From Zeus faber (Eukaryota > Chordata > Actinopteri > Zeiformes > Zeidae): a stretch of 64,000 bases of DNA. Within the stretch, counting starts at the first letter, position 1; every line of letters starts with the position of its first letter. The notes beneath the pieces are model-generated. The model was not told the DNA's origin. It was given only the letters and a program-made list of their open reading frames with translations, and did no database searches. Below, piece by piece: positions 22,589 through 33,890 of the stretch. The translations under genes were made by a program, and so were the position numbers. The DNA is taken from assembly GCA_960531495.1 (NCBI GenBank), contig OY482850.1, positions 62,001-126,000 on the forward strand, read 5' to 3'.

Positions 22589-22712
22589 ATACTAAACTAG
22601 CAGGAGTGATACATTGTTCAGGAAGGAAGTTTAGCCAGGATGGGGTTTTGTCATTGCACTCTGACTCTGCTCATCCCTACCCCAAATATGTGGCACTGCT
22701 CAGGCTGCGGAG
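22589..22712 (+). ncRNA. U1 snRNA-like sequence 3 (diverged pseudogene)
   Basis: The recognition end is altered (ATACTAAACTAGC), but GGAAGGAAGTTTAGCCAGG, TCATTGCACTCTGACT and CCCCAAATATGTGG keep the order of U1 segments. It is more diverged than copies 1 and 2. Confidence 0.6.
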
Positions 22713-22919
22713 AAAGAGGTTGATTTTCACTATGGTGTACATCTCCTTGGAGGCTGGCAAAAATTGCCATGGTGGACTGTATTTCAATTCCCCGTGGCTG
22801 GATATTGGGTTAATATTTCAACAAGCAATAATCGCATCTGACATTTATATGGTTTTTATTGCACATTATTCCACACCATTACATAATATATACAATGCAC
22901 AGTGAATGATAATCAACAT

Positions 22920-23310
22920 TCACACACCCCCCCCCAAAAAAAAACTACACCAAACCAAACCCCCTTTCCACCTCACCAGGGCAGCATGCTCTCCCAATCT
23001 CCTCAAGTCTGACCTAATCATCCTCTCACCTACGCTTCCACCCTCGTTCTGACCCCCTCCACTCCGCAGTCCCTGCTGTGCCTGAAAAGGTCCTGCCTGG
23101 ACACTCACAAGCCCTTTTAGAAGAGGCTTATGAGCAGCCAGAGCAGGAAGCCTTCCCTCCTGTTTCCCCCTCTACCCACACCCCTGTCCACACTGGTCCA
23201 GGTCAGGGTGAACCCTCTCCTTATCCTCCTGAGAAGCGCTCCCACCCTCACCCACACCACCCCCTTGCAAGGACAGTCCCACATGACATGACAGATGGTC
23301 TCCTCCAAGA
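22920..23310 (-). pseudogene. LINE pol C-terminal fragment (L1/Tx1-like)
   Basis: The minus strand encodes EETICHVMWDCP at 23270-23308, the His/Cys-type knuckle near the end of fish LINE pol proteins. A basic tail with ERMIRSDLRRL follows (about 23015-23050). A frameshift or stop lies between. Poly-C/A sequence is at 22926-22945. Confidence 0.55.
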
Positions 23311-23430
23311 AGATGGCTGGGGGTTACCCAAGGGATGTCGCCAGGGATGTCGGTACAAGGTGGTACATACCGGCAGTGCTTTCTGGAGGCAGTGCGATGT
23401 AGCCCTCGGAAAAATTAGGCCTAGTATCTA

Positions 23431-23726
23431 AAAGTTTATTGATTCATAAAAAGGAATGAATAAATAGTAGAAATATAATAAGTTCATAAATATAATTTAA
23501 AAGGTTAAAAACAATGCAGAGGTGTGATATTGCATATTGTGCAATAGCCGTAGGACTTATTAAGTTCATGTGTTGAAATATTTTCATGATGTAAAATTAA
23601 TTTTGTTTTCCAAAATACTATGTTCATTATTTTGGAAATGTTTTAAAGATGTTTTATTTTGAATACTGTGAGAAAAGAGTTTTGCATTTTGTTTATTTTC
23701 AAAGCCAGTGAGATCAGAGTTGAAGG
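23431..23726. other. AT-rich, no recognised feature
   Basis: No ORF above noise and no repeat partner within the window. Confidence 0.5.
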
Positions 23727-24172
23727 TTCAAGATTCAAGATTCAAGAAGTTTATTCGTCACATATATATACATACTTTCATACATATATGCAGTGAAATG
23801 TCAATGCAACGCACTCAGTGATTACACACAATATGTCCTAGGCTGAAGTAGCGAGCTAAGAATTTCTATTAGACCAACTAACTAATTCCTAAAACGTAAT
23901 AAAATAGAAAAATAGAAAATAAAATAAAATAAAATAAATAGAATAGATAAACGGAATAGGCTTATGTATATGGGATAGACTTAAGTATATGGGATAGGCT
24001 AATTATGTATATACATACTGTATATGTGCATTAAAGTGGCATGTGAATAAAGTGAGGTAGCGTTTGTGAGATATACAGCACAGGATACAACAGTACGACA
24101 CAGCAATACAGTAATACTGAACAACCCAGAACAGTGACACAGTATGCGGTACAGTAGGCTACATACAGTGCG
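23727..24172 (-). mobile_element. Rex1-like LINE copy c, 3' UTR only
   Basis: Begins on plus with TTCAAGATTCAAGATTCAAG and matches the 3' UTR of copy a back to about its position 4560 (TGTAGC-TACTGTACCGCATACTGT). It carries no coding sequence and is strongly 5'-truncated. Confidence 0.85.
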
Positions 24173-25690
24173 GCTCGGGTCGCACCACTGCTCAAAAAAC
24201 CCTCACTCGATCCCAATCAAGTAGAAAACTATCGGCCGGTCTCTCTCCTTCCATTCCTTTCCAAAACCTTAGAGAGGGCGGTCTCTAGACAGGTTACAGA
24301 GTACCTGTCAAGAAACAACCTTCTTGATACACTTCAATCTGGCTTCAAAAGTGGTCACTCCACCGAAACAGCCCTGTTGTCTGTGACAGAGGCCTTAAAA
24401 ACTGCTAGAGCTGCTGCCAAATCCTTGGTTCTCATTCTGCTTGACTTATCAGCTGCTTTTGACACTGTCAATCATTGCATACTCCTGTCCATACTCTCAA
24501 GCATGGGCATAACGGGCAGTGCACTTTCCTGGTTCGAATCCTACCTTACTGGGCGCTCGCTCAGTGTGACATGGCGAGGCCAGCTGTCTGTGCCTCACAA
24601 CCTCACCACAGGGGTGCCCCAAGGCACGGTGCTAGGACCCCTCCTCTTTGCCATATACACCACCTCACTGGGCCCGATCATCCGCTCACATGGCTTTTCA
24701 TATCACTGCTATGCGGATGATACTCAACTCTATCTGTCCTTCCCGCCCGACGACCCCACTGTCTCGACGCGGATCTCGGATTGTCTCGCTGACATATCCA
24801 CATGGATGAAGGATTATCATCTTCAACTAAATCTGGCGAAAATGGAACTGCTGGTCTTCCCGGCCAAACAAGGTATTTATCACAACATTGATATCAAAAT
24901 TGACTCTCTATCTCTTGTTCCTACCAAGGCTGCAAGGAATCTTGGTGTCATTATTGATGACCAACTGACATTCTCGGACCATGTTGCCGCCGTCTCCCGG
25001 TCCTGCCGCTTCGCGCTACTCAACATCCGAAAAGTCAGGCCGTACCGGACCCAATATGAAACTCAACTGCTGGTACAAACCTTGGTGATGTCCCGTCCCG
25101 ACTACTGCAACGCCCTCTTAACAGGCTTACCGGCCTGTGCGGTGAAGCCACTACAGATGATACAGAATGCGGCGGCGCGACTGGTGTTCAACCAGCCAAA
25201 GAGGGCACATGTCACTCCGCTGCTCATCGAGCTCCACTGGTTACCTGTAGCCGCCCGCATCAAGTTCAAGTCTCTTATGCTGGCCTACAGAGTGATTGCT
25301 GGAAATGCTCCCGCCTACTTAAATGCTCTTGTAAGAGCACATGTTGCCCCCCGGATGCTGCGCTCGTCAAATGAGTGTCGCCTGGCTCTGCCGGCCATAC
25401 AGCCACGGCAATCCAGGCTATTCTCATTTGTAGTTCCACGTTGGTGGAACGAGCTGCCAAAAATGACCAGAGCGAGGACCTCCCTCTCTGTCTTTAAGAA
25501 GCACTTGAAGACCCAGCTCTTGTACCTCCTGTCCTAACCTAAAATTACTTAGCACCACCTTGCAATATTTATTGTTACACTAATGTTGTTGTTACACTAA
25601 TCTCTGTCGCAATGTAGCTTGAATGTTATTCTCCCTTGTAAGTCGCTTTGGATAAAAGCGTCTGCTAAATGACTAAATGTAAATGTAACA
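24173..25690 (+). mobile_element. L2-type LINE, 5'-truncated
   Basis: An open RT gene is followed by a short 3' UTR ending GTCGCTTTGGATAAAAGCG, then TCTGCTAAATG and an AAATGTAA repeat. That tail is the hallmark of fish L2-type LINEs and of SINEs that share their 3' end. It interrupts the env part of the minus-strand retrovirus, which continues at 25691. Confidence 0.9.
24178..25537 (+). CDS. L2 reverse transcriptase, partial but open
   Basis: The frame is open from the truncation point to the stop at 25537. The first ATG (24377) is internal, because recognisable RT sequence (NYRPVSLLPFLSK) lies before it at about 24217. Motifs: LDLSAAFDTVNH (first catalytic Asp, about 24441), GVPQGTVLGPLLF (about 24613) and YADDTQLY (about 24709). 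The end has RWWNELP and SVFKKHLKTQLL, usual for this clade. The endonuclease is missing, so the copy cannot move on its own. Confidence 0.9.
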
Positions 25691-26018
25691 TATTGGTCCT
25701 CCAATGCGATGATCTTTGTTTCCCTAGTTCCACCTGACGTTTTGTTTGTGGGCCCCTTTTTCCCCTGTAATCCTGTGTGGTGGGTGTAATCAGTCTGTGA
25801 TTCTTCCGCACTATTCCCATTGTTTCTGCCGCTAAGGTTTCGTTGGCTGGCTGTATCTGTGTTTTGTATCCGATGTTTGGCATTACCAAAAGTATTAGTG
25901 TTATTATGGCTACCACTATTTTCAGACCTGGCCTCCTAGGTTAATTTCTTTAGCCCTTTCCCTAGGATGGTGTGTTATGTTCTCCCATCTCAGGTGAGGC
26001 TGTTTATCCACCCTGAAC
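25691..26018 (-). pseudogene. Retroviral env leader, interrupted by the L2 element
   Basis: A minus-strand hydrophobic segment at about 25870-25916 looks like a signal peptide, followed by a polar stretch (about 25690-25850) that is cut off by the L2 3' end. An overlapping frame at 25922-26224 could be the env start inside the end of pol, an arrangement usual for gammaretrovirus-like elements. Confidence 0.5.
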
Positions 26019-26845
26019 TCATGCTGGGTTAGTGCTTTCACTACTGATTGTGGTGTCCCTACTGTCCGAGCAGCTGTTTGTTGGGCTAGTGTCTGTGGTG
26101 TCTCCGCTATTTTGTCCCACGGTTCTCCACTTTGCAGCCAGTCTCTTGGAACATCTCTCTCCCTGTGGGGAGGTGTCACCTTCCCCATTGTCCTGGCATT
26201 CCTGTTCCTGTGGGGCGGTTTCACCTGCCCCTTCTACCACTGATGCGGCCGCTGTTCTCCTACAAGCCATGACTGTGCTATCTGGGTCTTCTGCCCGGCA
26301 GCAGTGATTCAGGTGGAACCAGACTTTTTTACTTTCTATTTTAAGGGCAGTCCTGGTTGCTAAATGGACTTTGAACGGTCCCTCACGTCTAGGCTGGTTA
26401 CACTTTCTCTTGAACACCTTAATGTACACCCAGTCCTCTGGTAGTATTTGTTGTAGGACATCTGGGGTGTCTGCTTCTCTGTCGTCCGTGGCTCCCTTTA
26501 CCTGTTGGAAAACAGCTTTATGTATTTGTGTTAGATGTGATAGGTAGCTTTGCAGCTCCCTTTCCAGTTGTTTGAGCGGAGGTCCTTCATAAGGACCTCT
26601 GAGGTAAGGCACAGGCATGGGTCAACCTGTAAGCATTTCATTCGGGTTAGGTGTGTTATTCTGTTAGTGCTTGATCGCATGGACAGTAGTGCAAGGCAAG
26701 GCGAGGGGAGTCGGCCATGTGTGGGGTAAGATGGTCTCCTCGTAGTGTTGGGGCGCCAGTTATAGCAGTCTGTCTTATTGATCACATCTCTGGTCATGCA
26801 GCGGTCCTTCAAGTGGGACGGGTAGGGTTGCTTTAACCTGGCCAC
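26019..26845 (-). pseudogene. Endogenous retrovirus integrase C-terminal part (gammaretrovirus-like)
   Basis: Frames 26531-26845 and 26019-26618 hold the end of an integrase. The first has the ALLSMRSSTN stretch. After a shift come LRGPYEGPP, QILPEDWVYIK and a GPY/F-type module (REGPFKVHLATRTALK, then WFHLNHC). The Ser/Thr/Gln-rich end (to 26019) overlaps the env leader. Several breaks show it is dead. Confidence 0.75.
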
Positions 26846-27638
26846 ATGGACTCAAACACTTGGGTGAGGTAGTGTAATTTGTATATGGCTTTTGTTGAAA
26901 GAAGACAGACCTAAGCGCATTGGTCTACCAGTTAGTATTTCATGCGGGGACCCTGGTCACGCCATGGGATCGTCCTTGCTTTCCCATCCTCACTAATTGC
27001 AGGAACGAAACTCGGTCGAGCATAATTCAAAACAAGCAAACAATGGAGAAACTAGCGGGGGAGATACGGCTCTCCCTTGGGATCACACGTTACCAAATGG
27101 CTCTGCCACTACAAACTTTTGTTTGCCACAACAATATTACAGAGCGGAATGCCTGTGAGTCGAGGACAAAAAACAAGATTAGTGAGGAATCCTGTGTCCT
27201 CATTTGGGGGGGAGGACAACCATCATGAGACAAGAACAGTAAGAGGTATGGTGGCTTTGTCGGCTGCGTTGGTTCCAACATTTCCTCTAGAGATTGGGTC
27301 AAGTACATTAACGTAAATAACGCAAATAGGAAGATCAGAATGGAAGGGTTATGATGTCAAAACTTTAAACGGATGTTCCGTATATCACAATCAGTTACAC
27401 CACTCCGTATCACATTGGCCCGCACAGATTCATGGAATCAAAATAAAACAAAAGACAGTTTACGACAAATAGAAACACAAACACAAACGCCAACTGGACA
27501 AACACAACCGGTTATATAAAACAAACAAAACACTTTTTTACACAAAAACAGATGACAGACAGACAAAACGAAAGTCCTCCTAATAGTTGTACTCATGAGT
27601 CAAAATCATCGGTGTTGAACTTTTCAGAGCTTCAGTAG
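26846..27638. other. No clear gene
   Basis: This lies between two retroviral pol pieces, so it should once have held more of RNase H/integrase, but no motif is readable. A plus-strand frame at 26920-27228 has several Asn-x-Ser/Thr sites and might be env-like; this is not secure. Confidence 0.35.
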
Positions 27639-28070
27639 TTAGATCCGGGTAGGGGGCGAAGCTACAATGGCTATTGCTGCCAAGCAGTCATGTGAATCTC
27701 CATAAATGGGAGGAAGAGAAGTTGGGGTAGGATCTGTGCACCACTTCAAAATGACATGAGAAGTGAAAGTTGCACATGTTGATAATTGAGAGGTGTTGTT
27801 GGGAAAAAAATTGCAGATTTGCTTTGTAGCAAGATATAGGCTACAGCATGTAATCAACCCAATAACCTCGGCATCAAGTTTCTGAGTGCAGTATGCAACA
27901 AGACGTAGTTCACCTCCATAAGATGGCAACAACATAGGTAATATAGAACCATCTCCCTCATCCACAGTTTCGCATTCCAGAAAACCCAACATGGAGCAGG
28001 TGCACAAACTTGTTTGAAAGCAATAATGGCCTTGCAAACGTTGCCTCATTCCACGATCCGAAAACAACAA
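27639..28070 (-). pseudogene. Probable retroviral RT connection / RNase H tether
   Basis: The 143-codon frame holds GELRLVAYCTQKLDAEVIG, similar to the Tyr-Ser-x-Lys-Leu-Asp stretch that opens the connection domain of gammaretroviral RT. It ends with HVILKWCTDPTPTSLPP, then DSHDC, like the end of that domain. It is on the same strand and in the right order relative to the integrase piece at 26019-26845. Confidence 0.55.
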
Positions 28071-29774
28071 TAATCACAACAGCCAGAAAGGCCATGCTAG
28101 GGTGCGACCCTGAGGAGAAAAAATAATAGTAAAATAAATATCATGACTCAAAAAATGAACGTTCTTTTGTGCCGGCTGGAGTTATAAGGGAAAATGAAAC
28201 TGTGACTATCTTGTTCTAAGTATTTTAGTCCTGTATATCCATGATACAAGCAAATAAATGAACTATCAACATTTAGGTTAATGTGCTGCCATTTATCAAC
28301 TCAAAATTTGTAAAAATAAATTGTTGTAATGTAGCAGGAAAAAATACATATTAATAACTATGCAATCAATAACTGTAAATAATAAGCCAGAGATCTTCAG
28401 CAGTCATCAATCCAAATAGATGCCTGACTGGTGTTGATCAGTAACATTTGGTCAACTATATATTCTCTCATGGTCACTTCATGTTACCTTACTTCTAAAA
28501 ATTCACATTTATTCACCATTAAGCTTTGAACTGCTAGTCCCATCTCTTGTCCAGGCGGTATTCAACTATAAGTCACATCATTCTGCAGTCTGATTAGAGA
28601 AAAGTTGATAGGTTAATTGGCATTTTCAATCAAGTTAGCACCTTCACTTAGAATATACTGTATATGATGATAACATGTCCAGCATTCAAATTGAGACCAT
28701 TTATAACCTTTGAAGGGGTATTATTAACATGGTAACTACAATCAATGAAGCGATCACTTTTGTTTATTATCTGTTCTTAATTCTGTTTACTTGATGTTTT
28801 AATTTACTATGTATTTGAATCATCTCTTAGAACTTTGAAAATTATTTAATGTAAATTCTCCAATACTCAAATTAAAATGTCGTTTTTTTAGAAAACATTT
28901 AATAATCTGTGTGCTATCAGGATAGCTAGATTGACAGGACAATAGCTGTGAACATGCACAAAGGCCACCTCCGAGGATCACAAAGATATAATTTACAGCA
29001 GGAAGGCAATTCCACATCTTCCAGTTGGCGCAGAAAAACATTCCGAAGGCATTCATTCAGTTTGATGCTTTGTTTGAAGCAGTAGTATCATCGTATGCAG
29101 GTCCGTAGGAGCATAGTTGTTTAGGGTTGGTTGTGCATTTGCGATAGTGGGAGGCCAAACATTTCATGTTCGTCGAGGAGAGGAGGAAGAGCAGAAGTCG
29201 AAGCTTGCATTTCATTTCACACAACAGAACTTTGTTCGTTGTTTGGTAAATGTCCCAAGTTATTCAGCCTGATGTTGGCTAAACTGGATCTCTGTACGCA
29301 AGGTTTTCACAGACCTTCTGGGCAGTGCAGGAGACGAGCTTCTCCCAGCAGAATGTCCCTGCTACACACTCAGTCAAACAGGCAGTCAAACACTCCGGGG
29401 TACTCTGACAGCAATGTCTCTAGGTGATATCACAGTAATAATTAAATTTTAATTGAGCTTTGCTTTAACAACTAGGTAAATTTAGGAGAATGTCACATTT
29501 AAATGAGAGCTAATCAAAAATTATTCTGGTTCTATAGGGCACTCTATAATATCTGACAATAATTGTAATCATGCTAAATAATTGTAATCATGCTAAATAA
29601 TTGTGCTAAATAAGAGGTATAGAGCTATATTCAATCAAGGTCTTTTCATTTATATGCTTGCCTGCATTTTACCTCACAATAATTCCAATTGAGCCTGTTA
29701 AATAATTGTGTTTGCAAATCAGTTAGATTCAAATAGCAATATTATCAACAATTCACAATAATAATTAAATCACA
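28071..29774. other. AT-rich region without recognised gene
   Basis: Short ORFs (28820-29056 minus, 29131-29427 plus) show no family motif. A small 19-bp repeat (AATAATTGTAATCATGCTA) occurs near 29562-29610. Nothing else was seen. Confidence 0.5.
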
Positions 29775-29986
29775 ACCTATTTACTACCGTCCATACTTCG
29801 GGACCTATTTACTACTGTCCATACTCCGGAACCTATTTACTACCATCCACACTCTTGGACCTATTTACTAACGTCCACGCTCTGGGACCTATTTACTAAC
29901 GTCCACACTCCGGGACCATTTTCTACCGTCCACACCCGGGACCTATTTACTACCGTCCCCACTTCAGGACCCATTTACTACCGCTC
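29775..29986. repeat. 28-bp minisatellite, about 7.5 units
   Basis: The unit ACCTATTTACTACCGTCCAC plus ACTCCGGG repeats every 28 bp, with point changes and one short unit near 29919-29935. Confidence 0.93.
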
Positions 29987-30344
29987 TAATTGTTTGTTCG
30001 GTGGCAGTAAGTGTGAACCATAATAATCCTCCAGCATTTATGAGACAGACCACACATCAACCAATCAAAGCTGCATTCAACAAAGACTCACTCACTCATT
30101 TCCACACCAGGGACTGTTGTAAATACGCATGCATACAGGTTATTTGCATCAGTTTCTGTTTAGGTTCCGTTTTGTCATTACACTCGTATCATTTATTTAA
30201 TTTTGCAAGGTCAATATTCTAGGTTTGTTTGGGGAAGAGACTTTTCTGCTACCTTATGACCTGGGTGGAGATCCTGCACTCAGACACACAAGAATCGAAT
30301 TAGCAGAAAGGAGAAAAAAAGGCTCTGCTTACCAAAAAAATATA
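29987..30344. other. No recognised feature
   Basis: Unique-looking sequence between the minisatellite and the foldback element. Short frames only. Confidence 0.5.
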
Positions 30345-30548
30345 CACTACTCACAAAAAGTTAGGGATATTTGGCTTTCGGGTGAAATTTATGGAAAATG
30401 TAAAAAGTTCACGCTACAGTGATATTATATCATGAAAGTAGGGCATTTCAGTAGAAGCATGCAATGGTGATTTCCTCATCTCAAACAATTTATTGAAACA
30501 AAAGCCAACAACAGCGGTGGGTATACCACAACAAAAAATGTCAATGTC

Positions 30549-31161
30549 TCAATAACTTGTCATGTGCCCTTGAGCATCAATTTCAGCTTGACAACGACGT
30601 CTCATGCTGTTCACAAGTCGACTTATTGTCTGCTGAGGCATGGCCCCCCACTCTTCTTGAAGGGCGGCCCTCAGGTTATTGAGGTTCTGGGGTACAGAGT
30701 TACGAGCCTCTACACGGCGACTCATCTGATCCCATAGGCTTTCTATGGAATTCAGGTCTGGAGAAAGGGCAGGCCACTCCATTTGCGGTACCCCAGTCTC
30801 CAGCAGCCGTTCCCTAATGATGCAACCTCGATTAGCTGGAGCATTGTCGTCCATGAAGATGAAATTAGGCCTTTGGTGTTCATGCACGGTCACAATGACT
30901 GGATTAATGATGTTTTTCAGGTAGTATGGGCTTGTGACTGTACCATTCACAAAGTGTAGGGAAGTTCTGTATTGACTAGACGCACCTGCCCACACTGTAA
31001 CACCACCACCACCAAAGGCTCGTCTGGTGACAACAGTGGCTTATGCATAGCGCTCTCCTTGACATCTCCAACATCGTTGGCGGCCATCATTTCTGCTCAA
31101 CGTCTACTTTCATCAGAGAACAGCACTGAGGCCCACTGGTCCCTCGTCCAGCCTAAATGCG
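30549..31161 (-). pseudogene. Tc1-like transposase C-terminal half, left arm
   Basis: Minus-strand codons include [29 protein letters not shown] (second catalytic Asp) and SIESLWDQ (third catalytic residue, Glu). The VLFSDES region with the first Asp lies beyond a frame change near 31110. The N-terminal DNA-binding domain is missing. Confidence 0.85.
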
Positions 31162-31171
31162 TCTGTCAATA

Positions 31172-31609
31172 TGTGTGTCTAGTCAATACAGAACTGTCCT
31201 ACACTTTGTGAATGGTACAGTGACAAGCCCATACTACCTGAATAACATCATTAATCCAGTCATTGTGCCCCTGCATGAACAACACAGGCCTAATTTCATC
31301 TTCATGGACGACAATGCTCCAGCTCATCGAGGTCGCATCATTAGGGAACGGCTGCTGGAGACTGGGGTACCGCAAATGGAGTGGCCTGCACTTTCTCCAG
31401 ACCTGAATCCCATAGAAAACCTATGGGACCAGCTGAGTCGCCGTGTAGAGGCTCGTAACTCTGTACCCCAGAACCTCAATGACCTGAGGGCCACCCTTCA
31501 AGAAGAGTGGGGTGCCATGCCTCAGCAGACAGTAAGTCGACTTGTGAACCTCATGAGACGTCGTTGTCAAGCTGTAATTGATGCTCAAGGGCACGTGACA
31601 AGTTATTGA
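31172..31609 (+). pseudogene. Tc1-like transposase C-terminal part, right arm
   Basis: The plus frame 31157-31609 holds the same segment, with FMDDNAPAH and NPIENLWDQ, and runs open to the normal C-terminus (GHVTSY). The first catalytic Asp and the paired helix-turn-helix are absent. Confidence 0.85.
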
Positions 31610-31811
31610 GACATTGACATTTTTTGTTGTGGTATACCCACAACTGATGTTGGCTTTTGTTTCAATAAATTGTTTGTGATGAGGAAATCACCATTGCATG
31701 CTTCTACTTAAATGCCCTACTTTCATAATATAATATTACTGTCGCATGAACTTTTTACATTTTCCATAAATTTCACCTGAAAGCCAAATATCCCTAACTT
31801 TTTGTGAGTAG

Positions 31812-31875
31812 TGTGTGTATATATATATATAGATATAGATATATATATATATATATATATAGATATAGATAGATA
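31812..31875. repeat. (TA)n/(GATA)n tract
   Basis: TA-rich simple repeat directly after the foldback element, at its TA target site. Confidence 0.85.
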
Positions 31876-31984
31876 CTTTTTTGTTTTATTTCCGGCCGGT
31901 TGTGTCCCGGAGTATGCAGATCTGCTCCCCACCAGGTCCCCAGGTGCCAGATTTGGTCGTTGTTCTCTCCTAGCTAGCTCGCCA

Positions 31985-32190
31985 AATTAAGTGGTTTGAA
32001 AGATTCCAGGTGGAACGTGTGATTCTATCGTAGTCAAAAAGATCCAGGTCAAAACCTGTAGATTATTGTCGTTGATAAGATTTACAGCCAAGGCCCGTGC
32101 AGGAGAGCCTGCATCTCGGGCTCATTAAAAAAGCTCAGCCCAAGGTTTGAAAAACTCGGTCTCTTATCTTGCCGCAACCTTGAAACTTGG
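31985..32190 (+). repeat. Dispersed repeat R3, copy 2
   Basis: Matches 15618-15880 but is shorter: one internal segment present in copy 1 (about 15690-15732) is missing here. Confidence 0.6.
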
Positions 32191-33743
32191 AAAAATTCAC
32201 TGGAACAAAACTGAAGCTGATGCGTACAAGTTTTGTTGTGTATCAGATAAGTACAGACACAGCAACAATACCCGGAGTTGGTTTCGTGAAACCCAAACCG
32301 ATTTATCCCTTTGTTCTCATATCTTTTATAGTCGTGGTGAGGTGTTTGCTCGTTTACATATCTCGCCTCTTTTCATGTCAAGAAATAATCAGAAATATAT
32401 TTATCACTTTGTTTAGCTGTTCTCTGATGTTGCTTCTCAGCAAGCCAATCACAGCTACAATCCTCCTTCTGTTGAAGATGGCGTTCATTTGTAGCTTTCT
32501 ATTGGCTTCCAAAATAATAAACAAAAAGACTGATATATGCTGACTCTGCAGTTAGGGCTTGTCCCTTACATGACCTCGGGAGATGGTGTCCTCCGTGGCT
32601 CCATCTGGTGGTTTACAGAGTGTAGTACTTTTCAAATGAATTTTAAAAGGATAGTTTCATATTGAGCAATATGAAGTTGTTGAGCAACCTCCCCTGTGAC
32701 TAGAACACTCACGTCTTATTTTTCCATATTTGGCCATACTTCCTCATCCTTCTGTCCTACATGACCTTGAACTATTCTCTACACTTTTTCCCCGTTCTTG
32801 TAGAATGGCTTGAGCCATCTTCTGGTTTTATAGTGTATGTTTTTAAAATATTTTTTAGAGGACTTGAGTTATTTTTATTATTTCATTATTTCATATATCT
32901 TTAGTATTGGTGGTTTAGTATAACATGTTATAGGTTAGGTTTTCATGTGGGGTTACTAATTAACAACAACATTATGCATTCAAGCCATTCTAACATGCGT
33001 CCAATCCGCCCTGTCTGAAAACGGGCTGTTTCAGTGGGTGGAGCCACCCTCCTGAGGCCCCTAATTCTGTGAGCCAATGGGGTTTGAGCACAAGTTCCGG
33101 GCTCTGCGAGGCAATGGCGTTTGTGCATGGTTTCCAGGTTTTGTTGTATTTAGTCCATAAAGTTATGATTTGAGATTCTGAGATTAACTGATTTCACCAT
33201 ATCAGTCCACCAAAATCTGTTTCGGAATAAATTTGAGGTGAGAAATAAGCAATGCAGTTTCTGAATCTCACTCTCTGCAAGGCCTAATTGAAAAGTTAGT
33301 TCTGACTTTCACCGCGGTGTCCGGAGCAGCACGAAGCTGGATATGGTGGGGCTTGGGGCTTTTTTGTCACATTCAATTACTGAAATGCCAGAAAAAAATA
33401 AAAATAAGTAAAATAAATTAATCTACGGTTTGTTTGGCCAAACCTGGAGTGAATCGAGCGCCACAGCCTACAGTACAGTTCTACTGTGGGCACACAGAGC
33501 AGAATTCCTTTTAAAATACTTGCATTTCCCTCTTTTTTAGTTTTGCCACGGACAGTTATTATTAATTCTGCTTTCTTTGAAAAGATTTGTCGTCGCCTCT
33601 GCAGCCAACAGAGCACTTCCCATGATGAGCTCTTAGCTTCAATGCGAGTGGGTCTGGTCAAACTCCAGGCGGGGGTGGAGTTACTCAGATGGAGGGCAGT
33701 TCTACTTCTAATGAAAGAGAAGAAGATTCTTCATTTATCACAC
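32191..33743. other. No recognised gene
   Basis: AT-rich with short frames and no family motif on either strand. GC rises near 32990-33130 and 33300-33350 without a readable domain. Confidence 0.45.
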
Positions 33744-33890
33744 AGCCCTGGTCCTCCTGTCCTCCGGGGAGCAGCCAGGAGCAGTGGGCAGCATACGGCA
33801 ACATGCCGGGAACCAATTACAAGTGTCCATCGCTGGTCAGACGACGATGTTCTGCATGTTTTTGGTGGGAGTCCTTACTTTTATTTTATT
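33744..33890 (-). repeat. SINE-like repeat fragment, reverse copy
   Basis: GGGGAGCAGCCAGGAGCAGT, then GTCCATCGCTGGTCAGACGA and TGTTTTTGGTGGGAGTC, match the reverse complement of about 16130-16240 and also 37540-37655. Confidence 0.65.

Larger units (their letters stand above)
30345..31813. mobile_element. Foldback Tc1-like element (two inverted 3' halves)
   Basis: The left end CACTACTCACAAAAAGTTAG (30345) and the right end with its complement (to 31813) are the terminal repeats of the Tc1 family seen complete at 49408-50920. The left arm carries the 3' part of the transposase on minus (30549-31161). The right arm carries the same part on plus (about 31172-31609). The arms meet at about 31161-31172. 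The whole unit is therefore a large palindrome with arms of about 640-815 bp. TATA flanks the left end, consistent with a TA target. Confidence 0.87.

Noticed and set aside
27639..28070. 143-codon frame as a secreted host protein
   Set aside because: Cysteines and a hydrophobic start in another frame looked suggestive, but the order of motifs fits the retroviral RT connection domain and the integrase follows on the same strand.
29775..29986. CRISPR-like array
   Set aside because: Units are directly adjacent with no unique spacers, and the genome is animal. It is a minisatellite.
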